Shown: positions 10,648 to 22,166, counted from the stretch's first letter. The stretch is 64,000 bases of DNA from Fulvia fulva (GCF_020509005.1 NC_063012.1:8990001-9054000), one strand, 5' to 3'. Notes: generated by a model not told the origin, from the letters alone. Translations and numbers: made by a program.

Positions 10648-11141
10648 GGCGAGGTATTGTAGAGTCGCGATGTCTGATGTCGGAGGAAGTAGAAGAGAAG
10701 TCTTGCTTCGAGTTCAGAACCTTTAGTGCCATTTGTGAGTTGCGCGGCTAGTGACAGAAAACTGACACGTGTCAAGCTTCGCATTCACCGACGTCGCAAC
10801 GTTCACCCTACCCTTCTCGCAACCAACTCTTGCATCCAACACTGCATATTGGGCTACTCGGATAAAACAAACACAATTGTCTTTGACTCGAGGCTCAAAT
10901 TTAGTCTGTTATAGAGTATAGAGAGTGTATTAGTGGCCAACAGTGGATCAATGCATGTACGCGGGTCAAATTCTCGATCGTCAAGACTGACACAACAAAA
11001 GTCTTCTCTTATACACACTGTCACCTGTGTTTGCTATCTATTCTTTCAGCTGTAGATCAAAGCACATCGCTGCAGAAGACAAAGGCTAACCAGTATGCTA
11101 TTGGTCGTTCCATGTCGCTGGGAGATTTCTCTAGCCGTCTC
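10648..11141. other. Intergenic region, AT-richer
   Basis: No supported gene. The stretch around 10850-11050 is noticeably richer in A/T than its neighbours and separates two minus-strand genes. Confidence 0.4.
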
Positions 11142-12035
11142 TCAACAGTACTGTGACCATGTATACATGCTAATTACTACAGTCAGAATGACCGGAACTA
11201 CCATCCTGTAGGCAACGACCTTCCATCTGCCCCTGTCCTCTCTCCGCTCACCCTTCATGGCGTCGTACGAGGTGTTCATGTGCGGGTACTTGACCATCGG
11301 CACCGGCAGGCCCAGAAAGTCACAAAGCGGTTTCCAACCAATTTCTGGCCGGAACTCTAGAAACGGCCTGTTTGACTTGGATGCCGCCATCTTCACATGA
11401 CTGATTTGTTGCTCATAATAGTCGAGCATTGCCATCTTCCCAGCATGCGAGGTCGGACACCTGCCTCCAGACAGCACGCTAGTGGTACACTGGAGAAGTT
11501 CAATGCTCGGCTTCGTGGACTCGCGATCGAAGAACCCCAATAGGTAGTACGCGTAGCGCCACTGCAGGATCTTGAGGATGAAGCCCTCCATCGAGGACAA
11601 CCAGATGCTGGCATTCGTCCGGGTTGTGAGGATTATCTTGGCTTCTGGATATGCGGCCACGAGCTGATCTGTGAAAAGACAGCAAGGATCGTCTGAGACA
11701 GCCTGGAATATCACAACGTGAGTCCTGCGTCCCATATGTGCCAAGCCTGAGTTGGCATACATCGTAGTTCCACAAAACGCGGTCGAAATCTTCCCTGCCG
11801 TTCCACCGACGTCCAGTGTGATCATACTTTGCCTGGACTGCTTCGAGCCTCAGCTGATAGTGTCGATCGTGCAGGTTCTTTGGAATTTCGGAGTAGTGAT
11901 ATGGGCAGATGCCGAGAAATCGCAAGGCAGCACAGAGAGCTGTTGTAAGGATTTAGCACATGGTTACCGTATACTCGTGTAGCTGCACGAACACGTTGTT
12001 CCTGTACGTGGCAGACCCAGACCAAGCACTTTCAT
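11142..12035 (-). CDS. Sulfotransferase-like P-loop protein, 2 nt short of an open frame
   Basis: The order and motifs fit the fungal Sulfotransfer_4 group. A start MKVLGLGLPRTGTT holds the PAPS-binding P-loop. Next come RFLGICPYHYSEIPKN, FDRVLWNYD, AAYPEAKIILTTR, LEFRPEIGWKPLCDFLG, and a C-terminal hydrophobic segment, VVPVILTVVISMY. Exons read as 11995-12035, 11761-11939 and 11142-11702. The introns are 55 nt (GTGTTC..ACAACAG) and 58 nt (GTATGC..TCCAG); the first has a clear CTAAA branch. The joined exons total 781 nt, two short of a multiple of three. The deficit maps to the start of exon 2, inside a CTCTCT run. That suggests a 2-nt slippage deletion, a base error, or a donor site I did not find. 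Substrate unknown. Confidence 0.65.
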
Positions 12036-12332
12036 TGGCTCCTTGCGAGAGTGTGCTAATGGCTGTCTGGCGCAGACATCCATTGCCGCGGTGATATCGC
12101 ACGGTGACCGCGTGTCTATTGGTGCATTGACTGTCTGGTGCCTCTCGCCGAAGAGAACTCGAAGCCACGAGGGCCAATTGCCAATGCCCAATGGTGCGCA
12201 TAACACTAGCCGGATACGATAGATCTGCAACAGCTCTTTCAGGACAGCTCTTGCGGTATGCAGCGTTACTTTAGCCTTTGATCAGTACTTAAACGGTGAC
12301 TTTCTTGTTGGCAGTTAACATTGTCTCTTCCA
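12036..12332. promoter_or_regulatory. Divergent promoter region
   Basis: These 297 bp lie between the start codons of the sulfotransferase-like gene (minus) and the amidinotransferase (plus), so both promoters must lie here. No specific site is recognised. Confidence 0.35.
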
Positions 12333-13423
12333 ATGATGGCTGCCGAGATACATGCGGACAACGAATGGTCACCGCTTAAAGCGGTCATTCTTGGCAGAGC
12401 AGAACACTCGATGTTCCCTTCCGAGCCAGAGCATATAATCTCTGCGACGATGCCGAAACAGTACTGGAAGGAGTTCAAGAAGGACAATCCATTTCCTGAG
12501 CAGATCGTCAGCAATGCCCAGAGAGAGCTTAGAAACTTCGCCGCAGTCCTGGAACAACATGGTGTGAAGGTGCTCAGACCAAAAGAGATCAACTGGCGCG
12601 ATGTCGGCGGCTACACAGGATCCATGCCGCGAGATGGCTTGATGTCTGTCGGAAACACACTGATCGAGGCTCACTTTGCCTGGGGCTGTCGGCGGAATGA
12701 AATTGACCTTGCGTATTCGGAAATGTTGTCAGGGCTGGACCACGCAGGAAGTTCTGCAGCCGGACGGATCTGCAGAGCACCAAGCATACTGGGTCACGAC
12801 ACCATCTACCGTGGAAAGGACAAGTTGCACAAAGACGATAGTGGTCTCATCAATGGCGCATTGAGTGATGGCTCTGGCCCTTGGGCTATCAACAACAGCC
12901 GGCCGGCGTTCGATGCTGCTGATTTCATGCGGTTCGGCAAAACGATCATCTGCCAATTGAGCAACGTGACCAATCGTAAGGGCGTCGAATACGTCCGAGC
13001 TGTCGTTCCCGACGGATATACCGTTGAGGTACTCGAGGTGGACGATCCAAAAGCCATGCATATCGACGCTACACTTCTGCCTCTTCGACAAGGCATCCTG
13101 GTTTATAATCCAAAGAGGGTGACCGAGGAGGAGCTTCGCCATCACGAGATCTTCAGCAACTGGGAGCTCTATGCGTATCCTTTGACCCCGAGGAGGAAGA
13201 TCGACCCGATCGTGCGCCTCTGTACATGTGCTCGCCGTGGTTGGTGCTAAATGCGCTGAGTCTTGATGAGCGTCGAATATTTGTGGAAGAGAACGATGTC
13301 CAGTTCGCAGACCGGCTTCGCACCAAGTTTGGAATGGAGCCTATTCCCTTGCCGTTTCAGCATGTGAATAGCATAGGAGGGTCATGTCATTGTGCTTCGG
13401 TAGATCTAGTTCGCAGTCAGTGA
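12333..13423 (+). pseudogene. Amidinotransferase-family protein, frameshifted near the C-terminus
   Basis: The protein resembles glycine/inosamine amidinotransferases, which move an amidino group from arginine to an amine through a catalytic Cys. The frame from ATG 12333 gives NEWSPLKAVILGRAEHSMF, RPKEINWRDVGGYTGSMP, PRDGLMSVGNTLIE, DAADFMRFGKTIICQLSN and the His motif MHIDATLLPL. After WELYAYPLTP the frame runs into unrelated residues and stops at 13250. The neighbouring frame continues the family sequence at once (RAPLYMCSPWLVLNALSLDE, then the active-site Cys in GGSCHCASVD) to TGA 13421-13423. One missing C in the ACCCCG run near 13186 explains the shift. No splice signals are present there. 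The truncated product lacks the catalytic Cys. A homopolymer sequencing error is a real alternative. Confidence 0.8.
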
Positions 13424-15375
13424 ATAACCTCTGTCGAGCTGCGGATTGTCAAGTGGTTGGTTCCTCATCATCATTTCATGGGATGCGAATGTTGCATTGC
13501 CTCGACGAGATCTCGCTGGCGCAATTCTTTCTCTCCAACGTGCCAGCGTGCTACTCACGCTCTGTGTTACTCCCCCGAGCAAGGTCCTGCAAAGACTGAA
13601 CCCTGAGCTTCTCGTGCAGCAGCCATCTACAACACGTGGAATATGCGCGATCGGGCAGCACGTACCGCAGTGTCCGCAAGCGTGGATTCTTGCAGATGCT
13701 TTCATAGCAAGCTGTTGCCATTGTTGTCCCAAGGCATCGGGAGTCCTTTGAACAGTTGGACCGCCAGCACCTGCGTGCGAAAGTCATCTCTTGGATGAAG
13801 TTGACAGGGATGCTTTGAAGCATGTTGAGGTTCACAGTCCAGCTCGAAGCCTGAAAATAGGTAGCGATGTGTCTGAGGCAAGGATTCGAGGGAGCAAGAG
13901 TGTACTGTCAGCACGCCGGCCAGACTGAAGAGTTGTGCTGGTACCGGTCTCACCATGAGTTGGGCTGTGTCCAGGTTCCTGGAGTCCGGCATTCGAATCT
14001 GGTATGGGATGTGTACCTCAGCCATGGGACGGTCTTGGAACCCTCCGGGTGGCATCGGGCTTGGATGGCTGGTGTCATAGGTTGTCTCGCAAGTACCTTT
14101 CGGCGGTTCCAAGCATAGCGAGGAGGACTTTGGTCGAGCTTCCAAGAACGATGCCGTGTCTCGGTCCGCCGCAGAATCAAGCCCAGCTTCTCGGCGCCTC
14201 TTTCGTCAATAAGCGAATCGGGAGCCTCCTGCCGCTGCAGAACACGAACCCGGTCGTTCCATCTCGTCATCAAATCTCGGATCTCTGCCGACGTGCTTCG
14301 CAAGAGAGCGCACTTCTGAAATGCTGGGGACGTTAGTCTGGCCCTGCCAACTGCTCGAACAGTGTTCGACCTCGCGCATCGCGTGGGACTGCACGAGCAC
14401 GATGACCCCCATAACCTGCAATGTGTCTCGCCGTGATGATTGTGGAAGTGCTGGGCTGATGAATCTGCCGCTCGCCGAAGGTGTGCCGCTAGCAACAAGC
14501 CACATGCGCCGCAACGGGCAGTGTCCAGTGTCCAGGAACCTTTTCCTCAATCAGACGGAAACACAGCGCCGTCTTGCCGGTCTGAGCGATTGCCTTTGGG
14601 CCATTCCTGCAGCCTGTGAGGGAGATTCGACAGCGAGAGTGTAGAGACGTACTCTGCACGCCATGGCCCGTGGTGCATGTCTTTCTGCAGAAGAAAAGTG
14701 GTGATCCGGAATGGACCATTTGCAAGTGGAGAGAAAAGGGCTATCGGAGACGAGCCCGGTTGCTGCGGTTGCGTAGATCTCCGAGCGACTCGTCTATCGG
14801 GTTCAGTAGCGATCGGTGAATATGTATGCACTTGGGTGTTCTGGAGGCGTTGAATGTTTGATGGAACGTCTTCCCTCTCCGCGCCAGCATGTCCACCACA
14901 TGGTGATCCTGGTAAGACATGTCTGTCCTTACGGTGACAGCTAGCAGCATTCTGCACCTTCATCAAACGCCTATGCTGGTTCGGCACGCTCTCGAGATGC
15001 CTCTGTGGAGAGTGTATGGGAACAGCCGCACGGCGATGATCATTGGTTGTGGTCGAAGTCGAAGGCGAGACCTCCGGAGTATGCCAATGCGGCAAGGCGC
15101 GTTCGGCATGTCGCCATCTGCAGCGGCCCGTACCTCCTAGATCTTGTCAAGACTCAAGACTCAAGACTCAAGAGCCCAGGCCGTGTCTTGGCAGCACAAC
15201 AGCTTCCTCCAAGTTCCGCGGCAACATTGGACGTCGCGTGGTGCTACTGCGCGCAGAGCTTCGTAGTGACATTGCAAGCCGTGCAAGCGTCCCCTTGTCG
15301 CCTTAGTGACGCCTCAGACTTTGTCGAAGGAAAGTGTTTCGTCAGGCCACAAGCGGTTGGGTACGAAGCCCGCCG
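13424..15375 (-). pseudogene. Possible decayed NLR-type (NB-ARC/TPR) gene remains
   Basis: No long ORF survives, but the minus strand holds scattered pieces in all three frames in the order expected for a fungal NLR. Around 14680-14700 there is a segment like the GRxxxL motif that precedes NB-ARC. At 14564-14581 a clear P-loop core, TGKTAL, is followed by CFRLIEE. At about 14407-14455 there is a segment that reads almost like SFxNIARHIAGYG when frames are switched. Further down, about 13700-13760, there is a FP-type acidic/aromatic piece like the linker before TPR repeats. Every piece is short and needs frame changes, so this is an inference. A tandem heptamer TCAAGAC (3.9 copies) lies at 15147-15173. 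Confidence 0.3.
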
Positions 15376-15730
15376 TGATAAAATGTGCTGTTGGCGGTTG
15401 TGAACCTCCAAAGGTAAGCGTAGCGGAGTGGAGCTCTCTGCCAACCCTTCTAGACTGCAAAGTAGCGTGCGATCCACGCTACCGCTACCCGACGTACAGT
15501 GCTTATTATACGACGACATAGGCGTTAGCGACGAGTATATGTTTGCGAGTTCGCCAACAGGCACAGTGCGGTAGGTCACGTGACCCTAAAACTTGAAAGT
15601 TGACCAAATCAGAGCGGGCGCCAAGGCTAGTTCAGGGCTGGTATAGAGCTTCACTCCCTCGCTGACGCCTCACCTACGTACTCGCAAGCTCGTACTCCGG
15701 TGTGGCTAGCGCTCGGTCGCTACGCTTAAT
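15376..15730 (+). repeat. Dispersed repeat, copy A (355 bp)
   Basis: This block is nearly identical (a handful of substitutions and one 1-nt indel by eye) to 45041-45394 and is related to the more diverged 59030-59340. It begins at TGATAAAATGTGCTG and ends at GTCGCTACGCTTAAT. An 11-bp motif TAAGCGTAGCG sits about 40 bp inside the left end and recurs inverted at the right end. Another short palindrome (TAGCGTG..CACGCTA) lies in between. It has no meaningful ORF. The features suit a small non-autonomous mobile element. Copy B interrupts a copia gag gene, which shows that the family moved. Confidence 0.85.
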
Positions 15731-16466
15731 CAGCTCGATGGCCATCTGCGCTTTACTACCATCATCGCCGTCTGCCAGCAGGTGGCTTGCCCGCGACTAG
15801 CCAACTTTCAGGGCGCCATCTTGCGATGCGACACGGTACGAGGCATGTTCCCGTAGGCCATCGCGACCGACGAGCATCTCCAGCGCTCCTGCGAGGTCGA
15901 GATCGGGCACAGAGCCAGGGCTGCTGTCGCTATCCGCATCAACTCGCCCTCCGCGTTCCAGGCAAGACAGGGGCGTGTGATATGGCGGCCGAATGAGAAG
16001 TAGCAGGATAATTGAGCTTCACGCTGACGGCTTCTAGAACTAGCCCGCAACCTTACCTCGACCCAATCCAGCAGTCATTCCTTCTAGTGCGTCTCCGTCT
16101 GGAAACGATTCAGTCCCACCCACCTAAACATGAACTCTGCTGCTGGGAACGGTCAGTCTCAATGACGAGATCTGGGCTCAGCGATGCAGACGGTTCGACC
16201 ACTACTGTCGCCAACAATTTAGCTGCCGTGCCGGGCTTGCGATTAGACACACCTGGTCTAACGGCGCTCGAGCAGGAGTCAAACATCCACGAGCCCGGAG
16301 CGTTGACGATCTACGAGAAAGGGTATTCTTCCAGGCGCGCCCTCTCTTCCCGTTACTTTGTTGGTCATCTTCGATACTGGTGTTGTGTATACTTGACAGC
16401 ATTGACTGCAACTTGTTTCCTGCCTCAAAACAATCATCGCTGCTTAAGGCAGCCATCAACACAAAG
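15731..16466. other. Intergenic region
   Basis: No supported gene between repeat copy A and the GH16 gene. The start codon of the latter is at 16467. Confidence 0.45.
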
Positions 16467-17901
16467 ATGAGCTTCCGTCATGGCACGGCCACCACAACGG
16501 CCACTCACACAAGGTCTGGCTCACCCGACAGCGATCCCAGCGAGGACATCGCGCCTGTGCCATCGAATCCATTCCAGTCTCCATATGGCTCAATGCCGGC
16601 GTCTGCGATGGGTTCATCGACCGGCGTCCATCAAGCACCTCCTCCAAGGTACTTCCACTCACGACGCATCAACAAGGGAGACATTGAGAAGCCATGGCTC
16701 GAGAAGAAGGATCCAAAGGAGAAGTGGGTGTGGATATTGCCAGTCATCGGCATGATCATCGGTATCGGCCTTGCCGGATTCCTCATCTACGAAGGACTAC
16801 AAAAGGTCTCCAACAACCACACCTACTGTCCAGTGCTGGACACGGATTTCTCCAACGGCATTGATCCTAAGATCTGGACGAAGGAGGCTGAAGTCGGTGG
16901 ATTTGGGTAAGTGATCGCCCAGTTCGGAAGATGCGACCGACGCCCAATCGCTAACAATCACCTACAGCAACGGACAATTCGAGCAGACTACCACCACCGA
17001 CGAGAATGCATTCATCAAAGATGGGATGCTCCACATCAAGCCGACTCTCCAGGACGAAAAGCTTGTCGAATCGAACAATGTTATCAACCTTACCATGGAC
17101 GGCACTTGCTCGTCTGATGTCTGGTCCAACTGTGTCGCCGTGACCAACACCACCAACGGCACCATTGTCAACCCTGTCAAGTCTGCACGCCTCAGCACCA
17201 AGGCAGGCGCGAAGATTCAGTACGGTCGCGTCGAGGTCGAGGCACAAATTCCCGACGGCGACTGGCTCTGGCCGGCGATCTGGCTTCTGCCAGTCAACGA
17301 GACGTACGGTCAGTGGCCAGCCTCTGGTGAAATCGACATCATGGAGTCGCGCGGCAACAACTACACCTACCCCATGGGCGGTAACGATGTCGTTTCTTCT
17401 GCGCTTCACTGGGGACCCGACGCTGACAACGACGCCTGGTGGCGAAACAACATAAATCGCAAGGCTCTGCACACCACGTACTCGTCCGGCTTCCACGTTT
17501 ACGGCATGGAGTGGACTGAGAAGTACATCTTCACATACATCGATACCCGTCTCCTCCAAGTCCTCTATACAAACTTCGACAAGCCATTCTGGCAAAAGGG
17601 CAACTTCCCCGTCTCCAACGCCAACGGCACACGTCTCGTCGACTCTTGGTCACAGACCGGTCGCGACAGCACGCCCTTCGACCAGAACTTCTACCTCATC
17701 CTCAACGTCGCCGTCGGCGGCACCAACGGCTGGTTTCAAGACGGAAAAGCCAGCAAGCCTTGGGTCGACGCTTCGAGCACTGCCAAGCGGGACTTCTGGA
17801 ACGCACGTAACCAGTGGTACCCCACGTGGGAGAAGAATGGCGAGATGAAGGTGAAGAGCGTGAAGATGTGGCAGCAACAGGGCTACAATGGCTGCCAGTA
17901 A
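16467..17901 (+). CDS. Membrane-anchored GH16 beta-glucanase/transglycosylase
   Basis: Exons 16467-16906 and 16968-17901 with a 61-nt intron (GTAAGT, GCTAAC branch, TACAG) give 457 residues. The N-terminal 85 residues are Ser/Pro-rich and cytosolic. WVWILPVIGMIIGIGLAGFL (about 87-106) is the membrane anchor, so the enzyme faces the cell exterior as a type II protein. The GH16 domain runs from about residue 115. It contains PVLDTDFSNGIDPKIW, YGRVEVEAQIPDGDWLWPAI and the catalytic ExDxxE in SGEIDIMESRGNN (about E268 and E273). HWGPDADNDAW and ILNVAVGGTNGW near the end are typical of eukaryotic laminarinase-like GH16 enzymes. A role in beta-1,3/1,4-glucan cleavage or cell-wall remodelling follows from the family. 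All catalytic residues are present. Confidence 0.93.
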
Positions 17902-18507
17902 GTCCAGCCAGGCTTCACATTCTTTGGCGTTTGCATAGCTTGGAGTTTCTTGGGTAGGGTCGAGGCGCAGAAGGAAGGGGGGGAATTGTATACTTACGAA
18001 GCGATGCGTGAACATAAGCAGCACAGCTACTGGACGAGTGTTGATGGAGGGCGAGATACCATAGAAGCGGCGTTTGATCACATACCCTTGGCATAATGCG
18101 CAGATTTACACAAGCCGCTGGCTCTATTCAGAGGGGCATTGAATGAGAATACCTCGGAGGTTGCTGACTCCACCCGGAACATCCCAGCAGCATGAGGAGA
18201 TATGACACTGCGCGTCGCACCTGGCAGCTATCGTCCATCAAACTTCGCACCAGAATCAATCAAAGTTGTCATATCGCAATAGACATGCAGCTGAGAGTTG
18301 CTCTAGACAGAAGCCTGAAGGCCCTCTTATCGGAGCTTTTCTCAACGCAGGGATCATGCACGTGGCGCGCCGACCAACTCCACTGTGTTTTGTCCAGCTT
18401 TTCTATCGCTCAACGGTATTATGCGCTGGCTGTTGAGGCGATAGTTGGTGTCGACGGTATGCTACAGGGTCGTACAACTCGCAGTGTGGTGCAGGATGCT
18501 TCATTCA
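17902..18507. other. Intergenic region between convergent genes
   Basis: 3' regions of the GH16 gene and FAT1. No supported gene or repeat. Confidence 0.45.
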
Positions 18508-20537
18508 TCATAGTCGCACCTTCCCAGCAACGATGTCTTCCCAATCCCTCTGCTCAAACAGCATGTACCTGTCCGTGCCAGGCTTCAGCCAGAAAATAAC
18601 ATCCTCCCTCCCAGCCTCACCACTCCTGATCTTCTCCAGATCAATCCCTTCCTTCCGCAGCGGTACTTTATTCTGCTTATTATTGTGCATCGGCGTAGGA
18701 CTTCTAATCACCCTCAAAAACACGGGCACGGCATACCTCGGCAGTCCATTCCTCGCATGCCTCGCCAGTCCCGCATAATCAAAGTTCTCTCTGTCTGCTG
18801 GGCGGATGTAGAGTGCTGCGCACCCTGCCCGTCCGTCGTGGTTGGGCACTTCAGTACCGTAGACGTTTGCCTCGACGATGCCTGGAAAACGACCGAGAAC
18901 TTCAGCAACTTCAGCTGTACTGACGTTTTCTGCTTTCCAGCGGAATGTATCGCCTAGGCGATCGAGGAAGTACCATCGCCCATCTTGATCGCGGCGGAGA
19001 GCGTCGCCTGTGCGGTAGAAGAGGTCACCTTTTCTGAACACGTCACGTTCGAAGCGCTTGTGTGTTGCATCGGGGTTGTTCCAATAGCCGGCAAAGTCCT
19101 TCTCGCTTTGGCATGCGACGAGGATCTCGCCGCCTTCTTCGTAGGGTTGGCGTTTTGCAAAGCCGGTGACAGGGTCTCGCCAGATTGTGTCGCCTTTTTC
19201 GAAGTCGATTTGGACGGGGACGAGGATGTTGTGGAAGCGGCGTCGCATTATCGCGCCGTGGTGTCCGACGTGGGCGACGTGGAAGGGACCACGACAGACG
19301 TTCAGGAGGGAGAGGACGCCCTCAGTGGAATTGAAGAATTCGTTGACGACGCGGATATCGAATCGATCTTGGAACTTTTGCCAGATGTCGGGACGTAGGC
19401 CATTGCCGTACATCGCTCGTACTTTGTGGCCTTTGTCTAGTGGTGAGGGTGGTGCTGCTAGTAGATACCGCGCAGTCTCTCCCACATACACGAAAGCATT
19501 GGCTCCGGAGTCGTGAACGTCTCTCCAGAAGTTGCGCACGCTGAACTTGCGTCCTATCGCGAGAGTGACTCCAGTGATCATGCAGCCTATCGCGATTGTG
19601 CCTCCAGTGCCATGGTACAAGGGCATGCAGTCGTACCAGACATCGCCGGGCTTCAGGCCTGTGGATCGAAGTCGAGGCTCACCCAACACCAGCGCTCGTC
19701 CAGTAAGAAATGCGCAAGCCTTTGGATATCCAGTCGTTCCACTCGTGTAGAACAGAAAGATTGGAAAATCGAACGTCACCCCTCGACGATACTCGTCGCC
19801 AAGTCGTTCAGCGGACAATGTCTGTATCCTGGCTTTCGTCTCTGCGTCGAGCACGATGATGCGCATGCCTAGCTCTTCTACTTTGCTCTTGACAGCCTGT
19901 ATACGCTCCTGGCTTCCTTCATCTTCATCGACTAATATCACCTTGGCTCCTGCAATGTTCAACGAGTGCATGAGCGCGTCCCCGCTCAGGTTGGAGTTGA
20001 GCATAGCCGGCGCACTGCCAATGGCCCAGCTACCCAAGAGTGTGAACATGAACTCGGGACAGTTCTGCATGTACGTGGCCATGAGGTCGCCGGGTCGGAC
20101 GCCGTTCTCAAGAAGGAAGTGGGCGAATCTGTTGACGTTGTCGTAGGCCTCTGTCCACGTATATCGCGTCACAGGGTCGGTGGGTCGTTGTCGATACCAT
20201 ATGCATGGCTGATGTGTCCGTCTTTGTGCCTGCTCTTCGAATTGGCACCATAGGGAGAGTCTGTTTCCTTTCGCTGTTTGCGCGAGACCATCAGCAGTCT
20301 GTCGCGTATGGGGGGCTTCTGTGTCGCAAGTGTACCTAGCTTTTGTGCCTGCTTCGCGACTCGTTTCTGTTCACGGATGACAGCGATGTCCTTGGAGAGG
20401 TGATATTTCGCGTCAAGGTAAGCTGCGGCAGCACTCGCGCCTGCTATGGCAACTCCGGTCGCTATCGATCGTCAATCTTGCTACACGTATTCCTCATCTG
20501 TCTCCTGGTAGATGTAGAAGAGCTTACCCAGAGCCAT
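18508..20537 (-). CDS. FAT1: Very-long-chain fatty acyl-CoA synthetase / fatty acid transporter
   Basis: Three exons: 20528-20537 (10 nt), 20336-20461 and 18508-20273. The introns are 66 nt (GTAAGC..GATAG) and 62 nt (GTACAC, CTGAT branch, AACAG), giving 633 residues. The join starts MALATGVAIAGASAAAAYLD, the hydrophobic Fat1 N-terminus, and then RLSLWCQFEEQAQR. The adenylation domain has the AMP-binding loop FLFYTSGTTGYPKA, MPLYHGTGG, NEFFNSTEG, FRKGDLFYRTGD and GDTFRWKAENVST; RNGLPRYAVPVFLRV precedes the C-terminus. Fat1 couples import of long fatty acids with activation to CoA esters at the ER, lipid droplets or peroxisomes. The C-terminus, AGKVRL, resembles the peroxisomal PTS1 type only loosely. 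All core motifs are intact. Confidence 0.94.
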
Positions 20538-21334
20538 GTCTGTTTGCTGTGTTTGATGTGGAAGACGGAGGCGCAGGAGAGAGTAGGTGATACGCGGGGA
20601 TGATACGAGAACCTACGATAGACTTACCTGTTGTTAGCTCCTGCTTCGTTGCATGCTTGTCTTGCTGATGTCGACACGCAGGTCAGGGATACGGCAGATG
20701 GTACGGCCCTCGGGACTGAGCGGCAAGGATGTTGTTTGTGCAAGGGTGAGGCTTCGGCAAGTGCTGCCTGCACTGCTTCTGCTGCGAGGAAAATCCCATT
20801 CTTTGCACAGCGAAGTCCTGAGACATCAGGGACAACATCACGCCCTTGGGGCACCTCATCTGTACATGACCTGCACCGGCTTCATCGTGGCGCTGACAGC
20901 ATGCTCGTGATGACAGGGCGGTCTGGCAACAATGATGAATGGTGCCAGCATTGCTCTACTCATACCGCAGGAGGAGCCTCCAAACCGCTGCAGGATTGCC
21001 TACCGATGACTTTCCCTACAACCCCAAGTCCTCTGCACGCGCACGCCATGGAGTAGGAACATGCAGGTGCTGTGTACACATTCGCTTATCCTCAGAACTG
21101 ATAGCCTGACACTCCAGACCAATGCAACCAAAACTCCACACGTCGACGTGCTCGAGCCCAGCCGCTAGAGGTAGGATATCGTGGCACAGGATTCCATCGT
21201 GCGAAGCTGCTACCATCTAGCATTCATCCTTCAGCCCTCAGCCCTTGCTCAGAGTGCCATATATGCGACATGAAGGCCGCCGCAGACCCCCATACGCGTC
21301 AGGGCAGCTCTTTTATCAATCCAACACTACCGAC
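20538..21334. other. Divergent intergenic region
   Basis: Upstream side of FAT1 (minus) and the following hydrolase (plus). ORFs here have no recognisable motifs. An upstream in-frame ATG for the hydrolase exists near 21263, but the ATG at 21335 fits the family start. Confidence 0.45.
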
Positions 21335-22166
21335 ATGACCACCAAACCAGCTGTATCTATTGTCTGGCTGCATGGCGCGTGGCACCAACCATCGCACTAC
21401 AGCTCGATCATCGAAAAGCTCCAAGCACAAGGCTACGAAGTAGAAGCACCAGCCACAGCCTCTGCGGCAGACACCGCCATCAGCGATGTCTTTGCGGCGG
21501 ATGTTGCCATGGCGAAGAAAGCCATCAAGTCCTTCGTCGATGACGGCAAGAATGTTGTGGTGGCAATGCACAGCTATGGCGGCGTGTACGGATCCGAGGC
21601 AGTCGCAGAACTCTTAGAGGACTTGAAAGGCGAAGAGAGCAAGGGTCGTGTGGTCCATCTCTTTTACATCGCCGCCATCATTCTGGAGAAGGGTACAAGT
21701 GTGCTGGACGATGGCTTTACACCTCATGCACTCGACTTCGAGAACGGACTTATGCATCATCTCGAGCCCTACAACAAATTTTATGCCACAACTCCGCCGG
21801 ATGTGGCCCGGAAGGCCATCAACACGCTGAAACCCCAAGCGACAGAGTCTTTTGCAACGAAGACGAAACACAGAGGCTGGGCGGACCAAGAAATATCCGT
21901 AACGTATGACATCTCTACTTGAGTCAATCGCCATCTGCTGATCGTTCTCTTTTAGATACCTCGCTTGTGACCAGGATAGGGCTCTGCCACTCGACACAGA
22001 TGTTGCCAGATTCATCAAACGCTTGGAGACGGCCGGCCTGAAAGATTTCAACCTGCGCAGGATCGATTGCAATCATTCTCCCTTCATTAGCGCCGAGAAA
22101 GAGTTCATGGATGTCATGAATGAAGTGCTGAAGAAAGCTGCGACTTTTGCTGGGTCCCAGACGTAA
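21335..22166 (+). CDS. Alpha/beta hydrolase (Abhydrolase_6 type)
   Basis: Exons 21335-21903 and 21956-22166, with a 52-nt intron (GTATGA..TTTAG), encode 259 residues. VSIVWLHGAWHQPSHY carries the oxyanion-hole HG. VVVAMHSYGGVYGSEA carries the nucleophile elbow with Ser in HSYGG. YLACDQDRALPLD holds the likely catalytic Asp after the splice, and CNHSPFIS the His. This arrangement belongs to the cytosolic salicylate-esterase/HNL-like branch that is common in fungi as small esterases. There is no signal peptide. The natural substrate cannot be read from sequence. Confidence 0.88.

Noticed and set aside
18985..19398. Plus-strand ORFs antisense to FAT1
   Set aside because: Shadows of a strongly conserved coding region on the minus strand.
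12333..22166. A secondary-metabolite gene cluster (sulfotransferase, amidinotransferase, hydrolases)
   Set aside because: No PKS, NRPS, terpene synthase, cluster regulator or cytochrome P450 is present, and two of the genes are damaged.
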